This document shows positions 33,238 to 45,943 of a DNA stretch of 64,000 nt, one piece after another; the first letter of the stretch is position 1, and each line of letters starts with the position of its first letter. The position numbers and the translations under genes were made by a program. The DNA lies in contig JASWHV010000017.1 of the NCBI GenBank assembly GCA_030760725.1, positions 8,348,959-8,412,958 of the forward strand, read 5' to 3'. Below the pieces are notes generated by a model, which worked only from the letters and a program-made list of their open reading frames with translations, was not told the DNA's origin and searched no databases. The stretch comes from Neostapfia colusana (taxonomy: Eukaryota; Streptophyta; Magnoliopsida; Poales; Poaceae).

Positions 33238-36200
33238 ATGGGGGATCGGGAGGAAGACGAGGAGCTTAAGATGGCGCTCCGCATGAGTCTGCAGGGCTCC
33301 CCGCCGGCGCAGCCCGAGCCCAAGCGCAGCAAGACGCCCACGGCAGAGTCGCCGGAGGCGGAGGCGCGCCGGAAGCAGCGCGAGCTCATGGCGGCCGCCG
33401 CCGAGAAGCGCTTCCGCGCGACCGCCTCGCCCACCGCCGTGCGGTCCTCTCCTCAGCCGCTGGCGGCGGAGCCAGCACCCTCCCCTGTGGTTGCCAAGGA
33501 GGGGGAGACGGTGCCAGAACCAGCGGTGGTGCCTATGGAGGAAGTGAAGGAGGTGGAGGTGGAGGTGGAGGAGGATGGGGGAGAGGGAGGAGAGGAACTG
33601 CCTCTGGACGTCGCTGAGAAGCTCTGGGCGATGGTGTTTGGGGGAGGGGTCTCAAAGGCTGTCTTGGCGCAATGGAGCAATCAGGGCATCAGGTAAGCTT
33701 TTCCCGGGTGCTACCGTCTCTTCATATACGTGTAACATGTGGCCTTTGGTGCGATATTAAGGGCTTTCATCTAGTTATTCGAGCTTATAGGAACGAACAG
33801 TATGTTTCTGCTCTGGTGTTGTAGCTAGTCCGCCACAAGAATTCAGTTTGTTTGTTCACCCTGTTTCTATTTCTGATGGGAATTTGGAGGGCGCCTAGTA
33901 ATAATATCTGTTCGAACTTGCTCACAAGGCTCCAAAAATTATGTTCCCTGTAGACTGAGTTGGGCGCCAGTATTCTGTTTGGCAAGGATGATTAGGCTGC
34001 AATTGTAGCATGTATGGGCAGTAGTCGTTCCTATGTGAGTGCGAAACTGATGATGGAAGGTTGTGTGTGTGTGTATGCGCGCGCGTGTGTGCCTGAGATA
34101 ATTTGTGTTGGGCTTGTAACGTAACCATGCATGCTTAACTGCGCTCAAGTCTTGGTCTAGAATGTAACTCGATTAACGTTAGTCGAGAACAGTGGCGTTA
34201 CGCACACCATGCATTGCTAAATTATTCAGCAGACAATTTTTCTCCATTTCTGTGGACGTACAGACACACGTGTAAATTCAGCCATGCTTTTACTGCTTTG
34301 CCCTTTTTGCTGTTCTCCCTTTGGTATCTATAGTTATTTTCACCTGCGCACTGCCCAGTGTGAACAAACCCCGTTTCCATAGAAAGGGGGGCAATTATGA
34401 GGGACGTTTTAATCATTTCATAAACCTTTGTCTTCTTAAATTGGTTACCTCCTTCTTAGGGTGAAACCAAAGTACGGAAATTGTGGTAGTGTGATCTGTA
34501 TTCTAAGGGACGTGTGTTCTTACACCCTCTATTCAGTTACTCTTTCCATTTATTTTCTATTACTTTTTTAAGATTCTTCTTTGAGTTTTTTAGGGGAGAC
34601 TATTTTTCTTTGAGTTGATGACACGTGATTATTGTTTATGAACTTGGAGGATCTCAAAGCAGGAGATCATGAGAGAGTCCTGGTTGTTTCCAGATCAGTT
34701 CTCACACATGTGAAGCTTAATCTGACGTGAGTCTTAAGTGAGAATCGATTAGTGTTTGCAAAGCCATAACAGCAGGGTTTTAGGAAGTACCATATTAACT
34801 TTCCATATTTTTTTGTAATGGTTCGATTCAAGCATCTAAAGTATGAGCTGTTTTATACTGAAAAAGGTCCTCAGTACATCAGTTAAGTTGGAAGTCACTG
34901 CCACTTCTTGACAGAGTTGATTTGCTGCATATCTAGCATCATGGTTTGGGAGTCTAACCCAGAGAGCCATGTGGGAAGGTAACTTTAAGCATTTGGGGTG
35001 TTGGTTGGTAAATTCATAAACAAAAATGTGGCTGCCAGTCTATGTTAGATTGTTTTCCCAGATCAAAGAGACTGATGGGGATTATGTTCCACTTTATAAG
35101 AGTTAAAATGTGCCTTTGATGAAGTAGCTGTTCACTGCTAAGTGTTCAGACTACTGATATGCAATGATATGTAACCATGTTATGATTCATAGTTATGAAA
35201 CTAATGGTTGATTTTAAGTGTCAACCTGGACTCTAGTTGTCTCTAACAAGGGCTAGAGACTTACATATTTATGAGGCAATATCTTAGATTTACAATCTCG
35301 TCATGCGTTGCATGGATATAAAACAGTGCAAACCGTACATGCCTTCATTGCAGTACTGAATGTTATACATATAATTTTCGTTCGTCTTATTATTGCCGAA
35401 AGTACATACAGGTTTAGCTCTGACCCAGAAACAACTATGGGACTCGTACAACATGAAGGAGGCCCCTGTGGTGTCTTAGCTACTGTGCAGGTACAATTCT
35501 TTTTATTACCCCTTACTGCAATAAATTGGGTGCAGCCTTTCCATTTTTACCACGGTAATTTACATTGTGACTTGAAGTGTGAAATTTATTTTGTGAAATG
35601 CCTGAATATTAGCTATGATTCTGTGCTAGACTTCATAGCACCTCTGTAGTCATCCAGATGATAGAAATCCAAAGTATCTTTCATAGTTTGTAGTCCCAAC
35701 AGGCATATGTAAGAGATAGGTCAATGTTATGGTCCTCCTCACCAGCCGGCGAGTGGAGGGTGGTGGCAGAGGCTAGGACAGTGGTGGTGTGCGTACTGGA
35801 GAGAAAAAGGAGGCACAGGAAGAGAGAGGGGTGGGGAAAACCCTTTTCTTTCTGATTAGATATAGATTAGATTACACCCCCTCCATTATATAGGAGGAAC
35901 TTGACTTGATGCCTACTCTAACTAAGATAGAATCCTAAACCGACACGATTATCTCTTTCCTAATTTAAATCAATGTCCTGATTGACCTAATCTTTATTTC
36001 CTAATCTCTAACCAACTCAATCTAGCCACTTTGGAAAGGTGTGAGTGGCCCTACACCTAGCCGTGTGCCCAAGGCGGTGACAGCCTTAGTCCTAAGCTTG
36101 GCCGCAACCGGGTCGGGCTGGGCTGTGGCCTGGTCCATAACAGTTGAACATTTATGTTATGTCAAATTTGATAATTTATAACCATAATAGCTTTCCTAAA

Positions 36201-38835
36201 ATATGTACCCTTTTTTGTACAATCTTACTTTAATCTGATTTTAAATAATTCATTTACTGTTTTATTGAGGATATAACTATATACTTTGTTATCTATTGGG
36301 GAGTTCCAATTGTTTGACAGATCTGACAGTAACTTTATTATAATTTTTTTTGCAGGCATATGTCCTTAAATACCTTTTGTTTTTCTCTAATGAGTTGAGT
36401 AATCCAGAGGTCAGTGACCCTTTCTATACTCTGGGACAAAGACGCTTTTACCAGAGTTCTTTGGCCGTGGGGGGTGATTTTTCTTCTCTAACTGATGATA
36501 GAAAGACAAGGTGATTTCTTGTGCTCCTTATAAATGTTTGTGATATCTAGTGATTAATTCGTTCAATGTTTTGTATAAACACTTTTCTTAATTTGTGGGA
36601 CCACAGAAACTATGCACCTTTATGAGAGATCAGAATTTGAATTTTATGATGCATGCAAGTTTCTTAATTCATCTCACAATAAGCTGATAGCTAGCTTCAC
36701 TTACCAATTGATACAATTAATATCGGAGCACTGTCACTTGTCTTTTGTAGTGGCGGTACAAACACCTAGATATTTGTATCACGTAACACTACACCCAATA
36801 GAATATATATTATTAAATTAATGTACTTGATATTTATTCTTTATACTAAATTTATTGTTTTAAAATTTTTAGAGCATTGGTTCATGCTATGGTGGAGATT
36901 CTATTTTTATGCGGAACTGGGGCAAGAGCTGTTGCAGCATCCATTGCATCTGTCAATCATGGAGTGAGTACCTGTGGGGCTCATCCGCTGATATAAGCTT
37001 GTGATATGTTTGAATGGTGGCTAATGCTCTTATGATTTTATTTTTGCAGAAAATTGATGCAGTTTTGGAAGGTCTTTCTGTTGAATCAGCAAAAGATCTG
37101 CAGAAAGTTCTAAGAATAAGTACAGTTACCTCAAGGAAGGATGCGTTCAACATCCTTTTGGCAAACGTTCCTCTGTTTGAAAGTCGATTGGGAGCCATGC
37201 TATTTCTTATCTCTGCTCTATTCTCACGAGGACTTGTATGTCTGTGTGCACGCTCAAGTTTTTAATGTTTTGTGAATTATGTTAATTTTTGTTTGCCTGA
37301 CTAATCACATGTAGTGGAGACTTTAGGCATATGCTCTGCATACTAATGGCTGGAGAAAATTTTGGTTGCATTTTGTGGTTAAAGTTGCTTATGGAATAAT
37401 ATTACACAAGACAAAATAAATGAATTGCTTGTTCTGATGTTACGATGTGATAACGATTGTTCAAAAGATTGTTGGCTGCTTATGCGTAGTGGATCCTTCT
37501 GAGTTTTTTGGGTACTAGATACCATTCAGGTTCTTCTGGATGGCTAATTTTTAGTTGCTTTAGAAAGAGATAGGTTGAATTGATAGTTGCCTCTTGTCAA
37601 ACAAAATTCCTTTTCTGAATGCACATTGACATTTTTTCTTCTGTTCATAGATGATAGATGGACATCTGAAGCATGTGATCACTACCTTCATTTTCTTACT
37701 ATAAGTATCTCTTTGGAATACAGGAACATATTCAAGCAGACAGGGATGATCCAAGCCAGCCACTGGTCACTGCCCCGTTTGGGCATGCTTCACAGGTATA
37801 GCTATCATTTTCATACATCTACATCTAATTTGCACATTAGAAATATAGCGTAGCAGTATGGTACCTGCACTTGGGATGTGCCACTCGTAAGCGTTATACT
37901 GAACTTAAAAACTCATCTGCCATCATTACTGTTGTGGTACAATGATTATTTTGTTCTTATGAATTTTTTATCATTGTGCTCAGCTGGTCACTAAGATACA
38001 GCATATTTGTTCTTTACAGGAAATTGTGAATTTATTACTCTGTGGAGAGGCTGTCCCAAATGTATTTGATGGCAAGATGGATCTTGGTGGTGGCATGTCC
38101 TTGAAGGGCATACCAAACAGTGTTGAAGTTGGTTTTCTTACCCTTCTGGAATCACTAAATTTGTGCAAGGTTGGTCAGTATCTGAAATGTCCGAAATGGC
38201 CAATATGGGTTGTGGGAAGCGAAAGTCATTACACTGTCCTTTTTGCCCTAAATCCCAATGTTCAGGAGGAGAACGAGCTGGAAGAACGCGAATCCAAGAT
38301 CAGGAGAGCATTTGATGCACAAGATCAAAGTGGTGGTGGAGGCTTTATTGATGTAGAGGGTTTTCAACAAGTTCTCAGGGATACTGACATAAATTTTCCT
38401 TCCGATAAGCTTGCGGACCTATGTAGTGCTGGCATTATAGTATGGAGTGAATTCTGGCAGGCACTGCTACAGTTGGATAGAAGGGCTGGAGGCATGAAGG
38501 ATCCAACTGGCCTTATGGGCAAGAAGCAATTCGCCATCTACCACTTCAATGGAATTGCAAAGTCTGTAATGAATGGTAATTCAAATATAGGTGGCTCAAG
38601 TCCTATCCAGAGACCTAGGTTATGCAAGTTAAATGTCACTGTGCCACCAAGGTGGAGTCAGGACGAGTACCTAGCTGATGTTGTAAGTGCATCAACCAGC
38701 CACACGGATGTCGGTGTTCTTTCTCTAGCTCCACCAGTTCAGACTTCTCAACATGCGCCATTAGTGGACTGCATTAGAACACGGTGGCCAAGAGCAGTTT
38801 GTAGCTGGGCTGGAGATGTGCCGAGTATTGTCTGA
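33238..38835 (+). CDS. MINDY3: MINDY-3-like ubiquitin carboxyl-terminal hydrolase, complete, seven exons
   Basis: Exons are 33238-33692, 35412-35490, 36356-36510, 36873-36963, 37050-37235, 37724-37795 and 38020-38835, all GT-AG and in phase, giving 617 residues. Residues 1-150 are a charged, low-complexity N-terminus with a UIM-like DEELKMALRMSLQ near residues 7-19. The catalytic domain begins at ELPLDVAEKLWAMVFGG. Its predicted Cys171 lies in EGGPCGVLATVQ and its His416 in SESHYTVLF, the hallmarks of the MINDY papain-like fold. Residues 441-470 (RRAFDAQDQSGGGGFIDVEG) form an EF-hand-like insert, as in animal MINDY-3/FAM188A. The C-terminus has DCIRTRWPRAVCSW. Characterised MINDY enzymes trim K48-linked ubiquitin chains. 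The plant substrate is unknown. SEC5 is divergent upstream. Confidence 0.92.
35725..36142 (-). mobile_element. Probable solo LTR in MINDY intron 2
   Basis: 418 bp bounded by TGTTATGGTCC and GGTCCATAACA, inverted LTR-type termini. It has a TATA-like CTCCTATATAATGG on the minus strand near 35882-35897. No internal coding region remains. The flanks GTCAA and GTTGA do not match as a target duplication, so inter-element recombination or decay is possible. Confidence 0.6.
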
Positions 38836-40527
38836 CACAGTGAACTCTAGCTCTAAATCCAATTCCGAAGAGACTACTCAGAGCAGGAAGCTTGAGCCTC
38901 TAGACTGTTTAAGATCTTACCCTTGGAAATCGAGGTAGATGCTGCCGGTGCTGTGATTGCTGCAGCTCATGCATATATGGATTTTTTCTTTGACATGAAT
39001 GATTTTTATCAGGAACTCGAGTATTCTTTTTCCCTGTATTGATATTAGATGTATACTCGATTTATGAATATGTTTGCAGTCTTGGGAGTACATTCTTTTC
39101 TGTACAGACAGTTTTGTCGTGTTTTTAATATTTCCTGACACAGTAAGTTGTCTGGCTAGAAAGCTATTGAGAAAACGGCAATGAATGATCTTATCATGGC
39201 GTTACCTCTTGATTTTGTGATTATTTGTCGTTGAATCAGTTTTCATGTTACGGCACGGAGCTAGTGATTTACTGGTTGGCCAGGTCTGTTTGTACCCCAT
39301 GTAACTTGAATTGTTGTGTTGAATAAATATATAAAAGGCTGACCTGTTTTAATTTTAAATGCCCGATGGGCCATGTGGTTATTTTGCAAATAACATGCGA
39401 ACTGGATAGCTAATTTCCATCCCAACATGTAACATTTCTAGATCTCAAAGGTTGTCTCCGGAGATTAAAGTAGCTTAATACTCAAAATCCTCTTAAAATG
39501 CTTAAGATGAATCCAAAATTGTCTTAAAATTGCACGGGAAGACACACTCCGCCACCCCGCGAGCGCGAGCATCAGAACTCAGAACCCCGAATGGACCCGA
39601 CAACCGAGTGCCGACCAAGTCCGTCCTCCTTCGCAGGCGATGACCTCACCGGCGGCTGAACCCCATCCCGCGCCTCTTCCCACTGCCGCTCATCCCACCG
39701 AAATCTCTGCGGACTAGGAGGCAGCAGGAGATAAGTCTGAGGAAGTGGCGCCTTATTTAATTACAGTACTTCCAAGAGCAGTCTCTGGCCGAGCCCTCAT
39801 TCTACCTGCTGTGCAGCTGGATGTCGAGGGTAAAGTGGTAAATATGTTCTACTTGTGGGTTCTAGACTTTTGTAACATATATTTACCACCTCTCTACACT
39901 AAAAGACAGAAAACCAGCTCTTGATGGGTTTTTTCAGCTTTCAGTTCGTTTCCTCAAAACCTGATCCTTTAGCGTTCCAAAACCATTTTTTTTTCAAAAT
40001 CTCATCTATTCACCCTTTTGCCTTTTTCGACTAAAAAACCACCAAAAACTCAAACAAATAGGATACCACGCGTGAAAAATAACAACTCCGAGGTGACGAG
40101 GTAGGCAGTAGGCTTTGATGGTAGGCCTTAGGCGGCTTAGCTTTGTGGTTTGCGTACGAGGTCTCGGGCCTATTTGCCGCTGCATCCACAAAGACCTTAT
40201 CTTGAGCAGAATAGAGATGCAGAGAGCAATGGAACTATTTAATACTGAGTAGTTCAAAATTGAACTAGCCAATATCAAATAATTCAAAACATGAGAGTAT
40301 GAGACCTCGAGTAGGGGTGTAACCTACGACCTCTTTTGAAAACAAGGCCCACGGTTTAATTTTTTTATTACCATCAGTAGTTACATACTGCAATAACCCG
40401 ATCATACAAACATAACCTACTGATGGAAGTTCTTACAAAGCAGACGCACAATTCTCTCCCTGTGTCGATCTACGCATGCAGCTTTTATTGATGACGCCTG
40501 GACGCAAATTAAGAGCGAAAGGCAATG
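38836..40527. other. Spacer between MINDY and P450 (convergent 3' ends)
   Basis: It should contain the 3' UTRs of both genes. 39540-39720 is a GC-rich island with no recognisable protein. The rest is AT-rich without clear elements. Confidence 0.5.
39322..39327 (+). other. Candidate polyadenylation signal for MINDY
   Basis: AATAAA lies about 490 bases after the MINDY stop codon. Plant signals are loose, so this is only a candidate. Confidence 0.3.
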
Positions 40528-42427
40528 CTACACACGTAGTTTTGGAACTAAGAGAAGCTTCTGTTTCCGGTGCACCACTATCCCGAACACCTCCGACATA
40601 TCAACGTCGCGCCTCTCCCAGCCCGGCGGCAACTCCCAGTCGAAACGGTGCACGAGGTTCGCCAGCATCACCTCGATGGTGGCCACCCCGAAGTTCACTC
40701 CGGGGCACATCCTCCGTCCGGCACCGAAGGGCAGGAACCTGAAGTCGTTACCCTTGAACTCGACGCCCTCCGCGCTGCCGCCGTCGAGGAACCTCTCGTG
40801 AACGAACCCCTCCGGGTCCTCCCAGAACCGCGCGTCCCTTCCAATGGCCCAGGCGTTGATCAGGACGCGCACGCCCGCGGGGACCGCCAGCCTGTGGTCG
40901 ATGTCGCAGCCGGACATGGAGAGATGCGGCGCGAGGAGCGGCACCACCGGGTGCAGCCGGAGCGTCTCCTTTACGACTGCTCTCAGGTAAGCCATGCCGG
41001 CGAGGTCGGCTTCGCCCACGAGTTCTTGCTCCTCGGGTACTCTGCTCCTCACCTCGGCTTGTAGCTTCCTCATCGCATCTGGCCTCCGCATGAGTTCGGC
41101 GACGGTGAAGTCGAGTGTGGAAGATGTTGTATCTATTCCCGCGAAGAACATGTCCTGAGTGCATTCATAGCTCCAGATCAAAATCAGATCGCACATAATT
41201 GACCCTCCTAAGTTTAGCCTAACCGCACCCACATGTCTAATATCATACGTGAGAGTTTGTTTCATCTAGTTCACATCGTTTTATATTTCTCGCTTTTTAG
41301 ACTAACCGTCGTGACGCCTCGTCATTATAGTAGTAATAGAAGTTGGAACGTATTTACTCACAAGCAAGATAGCCTTCATCTGGTCACGGGTGAGACCGTA
41401 CTCCCCTCGAAGGGAGAGCAACACGTCTATGAAGTCGTCACGGTCACTCGTCCGCGCCCCCGTCGAGGAGCCGTGCTCCTTCTCATGGTCCTGGATCAGC
41501 CCGTCCAGCAGCTCGTCCCACCTCCGCTTCACCCTCTCGGACTTTGTGCGGACCGCCTTCCTGAGCACGCCGACGCGAGCTAGGAACGGGAAGAACTCCT
41601 CAACGTTGAACCCACCGATCAGCGGCGACGTGTCGGCGATGAGCTCCAGGATCTGCCTGCCCACGTTCCGGAAGGAGTCGCCCGTCACGGCCCGGCACGC
41701 CACGTCGTTCGCGAACGAGCCCAACAGCCCGCTCATGTCCACCGCCGCGCCGGCGGCGGCCGCCTCGCCGATCCGAGCCATCACCATGCTCACCTAGCAA
41801 CCACATGCAACATGCATGTCACGTAGCAGCAATACTTGTGTTCCAAAACGGGGCCCGCAATAGCTAGACGATAATTAAATTTTCAGCAAGAAAAAGGTGA
41901 ATTACCTCGTCTTCTCGTGCGCGACGGAACGACCGCACCTTGTAGGCGCTGAGCAGGTGTGTGGTGACGAGCCTCTTCGCCTGTCTCCAGTACTCTCCGT
42001 ACGGCGTGAAGCCGATGTCGGAGGGCCCGTACATGATGATGTCGGTGGCCAGGGAGCGCGGCCGGGACGCGAACACGAGGTCGTGCGTCCGAAGCACGGC
42101 CTCGGCGACGCGCGGCGACGTCACGACGAGCATCGGCATGGCGCCGAGGCGGAGGAACATGAGGTCGTCGCAACCGTGCTTCTTGGCGAGTGTAGCGAGG
42201 GAGGCGTGAGGAAGAGAGCCAACGAGGTGGAGGTGCCCGAGGATGGGCAGCGCCGGAGGGGACGGCTGGCGCCGCTGGTTTATCTGCTGCTCCCTCCTCC
42301 TCTTGGTACCGAGCAGCGTATTAGCCACCGAGTGGCGTACGAGCAACAAGAAGAGGGGGACGAGCAGAAGAAACCACGCTCCTGGAGCCGGCATCTGACG
42401 CACGAATTGCTGTGCTAGGTCTGCCAT
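40528..42427 (-). CDS. CYP71-family cytochrome P450 (CYP71C-like), complete, three exons
   Basis: Exons are 41906-42427, 41362-41793 and 40528-41154, with two phase-0 GT-AG introns, encoding 526 residues. A hydrophobic N-terminal ER anchor (AWFLLLVPLFLLLV) is followed by a proline hinge (PSPPALPILGHLHL). The I-helix motif is AGIDTT (323-328), the K-helix ETLR lies at 381-384, and the heme loop FGAGRRMCPG carries axial Cys468. FASRPRSLATDIIMYG and TPYGEYWRQAKRLVTTHLLS resemble the grass CYP71C group, whose best-known members hydroxylate indole-derived intermediates in benzoxazinoid synthesis. The substrate of this copy cannot be inferred. I chose the Met at 42427 because an in-frame Met at 42502 lies upstream of the inferred transcription start. 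Confidence 0.95.
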
Positions 42428-42437
42428 GGCGAGGGAT

Positions 42438-42467
42438 GCTCTCTCTCTCTCTCCCTCTCTCTCTCTG
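42438..42467. repeat. (CT)n tract in the P450 5' leader
   Basis: CT-rich microsatellite between the inferred transcription start and the start codon of the P450 gene, a frequent plant 5' leader feature. Confidence 0.85.
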
Positions 42468-42506
42468 AGTTTGTGGCGCTCCGAAGAAATCAGATCGATC
42501 AAGAGT

Positions 42507-42515
42507 GATTTATAT
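42507..42515 (-). promoter_or_regulatory. TATA box of the P450 gene
   Basis: The minus strand reads GATATAAATC about 80 bases upstream of the chosen start codon. This places transcription start near 42480. Confidence 0.6.
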
Positions 42516-42624
42516 CATTCAAACAACCCCTCCGGCCCCCTCCCCCATTGTCATGATGGAGTGATTTTTTTAATCAGGTGGTTTTCACAGCTTCGTTTCC
42601 TAACCAGAACTCTCGATCTTGATA

Positions 42625-42725
42625 CTCCCTCTGTTCTGAAATAAATAATGTTTAAGATAGCTAATTTAATTTAAATTAAACTAGATTTATTGTCCTAAAC
42701 ATCATTTATTTTAGAATGGAGGGAG
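42625..42725. mobile_element. Stowaway-type MITE upstream of the P450
   Basis: A 101-bp element starts CTCCCTCTGTTCTGAAATAA and ends TTAGAATGGAGGGAG. It is flanked by TA dinucleotides (42623-42624 and 42726-42727). It lies about 110 bp upstream of the TATA box, within the likely promoter. Confidence 0.88.
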
Positions 42726-42727
42726 TA

Positions 42728-43822
42728 TAAAAAGATACGGTGCCAGGGATGTAACCCGGATGGTCGTCCTCCCATCCAGTAGACGTAACCACTTATTGTG
42801 AGTGACGTCTCATTGCGCTAATCGAGAGCACAAACCACTTAGAGAAGAAGGTCAAACCAATGTTCGTTGCATCTACGACACTTCACTAAGTAAGAGGCCG
42901 ATATCCTTTTGACGTTTTATGGTGATAAGATTCCCACTATGCCACCGATATGCTCTCTTCTACAATTGTCACCGTCAAGCTCACGAACATACACATAAAA
43001 TTTATGGCTAAGTATTTTATTCTAGTCGCTACATCATGGTCATTAATGATCAAGAAATATAACAATGACATCAAGAGTCACATCTAATGGCTTAATCTAT
43101 TTGAAAAAGAATCAGAAAGAGTATATCAGGATTTTTTTTCTAGTTGTCGTCGCCGCCACCCGTCGCGCACACCGCGCTCAGTGACTCTTTTTACCGGCCA
43201 GCACAACACGCTTCGCTAGCGCCATCTGTGCTCAGGTCCGTTGCATGCGCTCAGCCGCGTCAGCTAGCACAGCCGCCGCCTGACTCCTAATGCGGCTTCT
43301 CTTCTCCTATTCTCTGTTTCATTGTGAGAGTTCTCGCTAGATTTCATTTTATCTGATGCTAGATGTCTAGTATAATCTTTTTGCCATGCAGTAGGAGTAT
43401 ACATGAGATTGGAAAAGAGAAGTGGCGTTCCCTGCCTCCAGCTCCGCGGCAACCAACGCCGTTGGTTGCTTCGGGAGCTTCACCCTCCGCACAGCGCCGA
43501 CCAACCGGCGGACCAGCGCAGCTTCCTTACTCCGCCGGCGCGCGCTCGGTCGCCGCACGCCCTCAGCGCCTAGGAGGCAGGGAGCCGGCTGCATCCTCTG
43601 ATGCGCCTCGATCTATGATCCGGTTTTCCCGGAGAAAGTAGCGGTGAGCGCATCTACCTCGTCCGAAAAGGAGAAAAGATTCGGTTAGGATTACTCTGGC
43701 ACGTCAGGTAGCACACACCCGTGTGGCATCCACGGCCGGGGTGGACTGCCTGCGCACACGTAATCCACGTAGGTTGAGAGGGCAAGGGTATTTGGCAGAT
43801 GCATGCATGTATCTGCGCGGAT
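42728..43822. other. Intergenic stretch without recognisable gene
   Basis: AT-rich to 43130, then a GC-rich patch (43140-43640) with short open frames on both strands that resemble no family I recognise. Confidence 0.4.
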
Positions 43823-44325
43823 TAGGGATGACAATGAGTAAAATATTTATGTATATTATCCTTATTTAACTGAACCCGTACCTTTTATCCGTAATGGGTA
43901 AGAAGTTACCCTTACTCGTTATCCGTGGATATTTTTTACCCGCGAATATATTTATTACCTGCTCTTTAAGTCTTACTCATGTAAGTAGTCTAATAAGTAA
44001 CCAATTTTATGATCAAATAGTAAAAAATATATAATCTTACTAGCTTTGAAATATTAAAAAAGTAATGTCCACAAAAAATAGTTTTCTATGATAATGCGAA
44101 TTTAGTTTGTTATTAATCCACATGTTACAAGGAACCCATATTTTATTATTCGGGTACGAGTAAGCGGGTATGTATATGACATTTTATTACCCGATAAAAA
44201 TTATCCATTAGGTTTTATCAGTTACCTGAACCTGTACCCGCGGGTATAAATTCATACCCGAATCCATATCCGTCGGGTCAGATATGCGCGCGTAAGCGGG
44301 TAATGGATATCCATTGCCATCACTA
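43823..44325. mobile_element. hAT-type MITE
   Basis: A 503-bp AT-rich element starts TAGGGATGACAATG and ends CATTGCCATCACTA, inverted repeats matching at 12 of 14 positions. Flanks GCGCGGAT (43815-43822) and ACGCGGAT (44326-44333) match at 7 of 8 positions, an 8-bp hAT-like target duplication. The interior carries repeated GGGTA/TACCC motifs and no coding capacity. Confidence 0.8.
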
Positions 44326-44491
44326 ACGCGGATTGAGTGGACATAAGGCAATTGATGCAGACGGTTCCATAGTAGAAATTACAAAAGGCAACTAACTAAT
44401 GTACAAAGTAACTTTCACAGTCATCGGTAAAACTATTTAAGAATTCAGGAAAATCAAACAAAATTAAAATGATGAATCGGAGTGGAAGTTT

Positions 44492-44760
44492 TTAGCCTCT
44501 TAATGGAACTATATATGTGCTTGGACCCACATACGTGCTTCTTCCCGGATGATGTTCAGCAAATTGCATTCCACTTCGTTCATCACCATCAAACACACGG
44601 CCATTCTGTTCCTTCCAGATTAGCCAGCAAACTAAGATGCAGAGAGATCCTAGTCCTTTTGCTCTGTGTCGTTGGTTCGCAGCTGCCAAGTTCTGCAGCC
44701 ATCGTGCCATATTTTTCAGTCCTGGGCCATTGTCCAGGTTGCAGAGTCGTGGCATTGACC
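44492..44760 (-). pseudogene. LINE fragment (reverse transcriptase zinc-binding tail)
   Basis: The minus frame contains LGSLCILVCWLIWKEQNGRV, a pattern typical of the C-terminal zinc-binding region of plant LINE ORF2 proteins. Only this tail remains. Confidence 0.6.
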
Positions 44761-45584
44761 TAATCGGCTACCAACTGCCAGACAGAAGCCACTACCGGGC
44801 ATTCAAGAATAGCTAGGTGGAGAATCGTCTCAAGGGCAGTCGAACAAAATTACGGAGCTCTTTCTGCAATTTGAGAGTATGAAGAGCTAAATGACAGTTG
44901 AACTAGTGACAGGATATTAATAGTTAAAGTTATTTTTTATTTTTATCAAACCTAGAAAAGTGCTTATGTTATTGAACGGATGGAGTACTAAGTAGTTGAA
45001 CTTAAAATACTGACACAGCCAAACTGAGAGAAGCAAAAGTGACTTTCGAGGGTTTAGTTACATATGTCCTACCCAACGGAATGTTCACTAAGCCTTTTTT
45101 TTTCTCTTTACACTAAATAGCTTCGTGAAAATAGGGCCCAAATATTTGAGTTCGCCAAAATTGGACTAAAGGTAAATGATGCTTCACTGTTCTTTTCTTT
45201 TTACATTTTGGCTCTCGTTTTCCAGGTTGGCCACGTCAAATGATCATTTTGCCCTCACGCACTGGATAGCACCCCTGCTCCGCCTCGCTGTTCCTGTCTT
45301 GGGCAGCGCGATAACAGTGACGACCACGAGCCCCAATAGATGAAGCCTCCTTGCCCTTAATAACGTCGTCATGGGCTCATGGCCATGGCTCAACCTCAAC
45401 AGGGACCTACTGGGGCTCAATCGCTCAAGCAGCCTTCATCTAAAATGCTGCATCCTATCGTACTAATCTCGATTGAAAATAACTGTAATAATAAGAATTT
45501 GAACGTGTGATGCGTTATAAAATGAAGAGTGACCTTACAAACCTTCATACACATGACTCTGCAAGAGGATAGCCTGACATATAT

Positions 45585-45870
45585 TTTTTAAAAAGGCCGT
45601 GAAGGGCAATATATTAAGGGGGGTTGTATATGGTACAGGGAAAAAATTACAGATGCGACACAAGGTGTGTAACGGTTCCTGTTCCTAACAAAACAGTTTT
45701 TTTCCTCCTCGCACAGGTTACTGATTCCCTCTGCCGGTGAATTGTGTTAAGGACAGCGCCCCCGCTCGGCTCCACAATCTCGTTTGCTCCCTGATTTCTT
45801 CCAGTAGAGTGCGAACATCTGCTTCCTTTGCTTCAAAAATCCTTTTGTTCCACTCATGTCAAATATTCCG
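45585..45870 (-). pseudogene. LINE 3' end remnant, copy A
   Basis: A minus frame reads WNKRIFEAKEADVRTLLEEI then RLWSRAGALSL, a plant LINE ORF2 C-terminus, with an in-frame TGA just before it. It is followed by a 3' UTR-like stretch CCCCCCTTAATATATTGCCC to about 45590. Confidence 0.65.
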
Positions 45871-45943
45871 TGTTTGTTATCGCGGCACCAAAACTTCGCC
45901 TGCCACTTAAAAAACATAGTATTGATTACAAACCGAGCCCTTT

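Noticed and set aside
42427..42502. Alternative upstream P450 start (MIDLISSERHK...)
   Set aside because: It lies upstream of the expected transcription start set by the TATA box, and would place a charged GA-repeat peptide before the membrane anchor.
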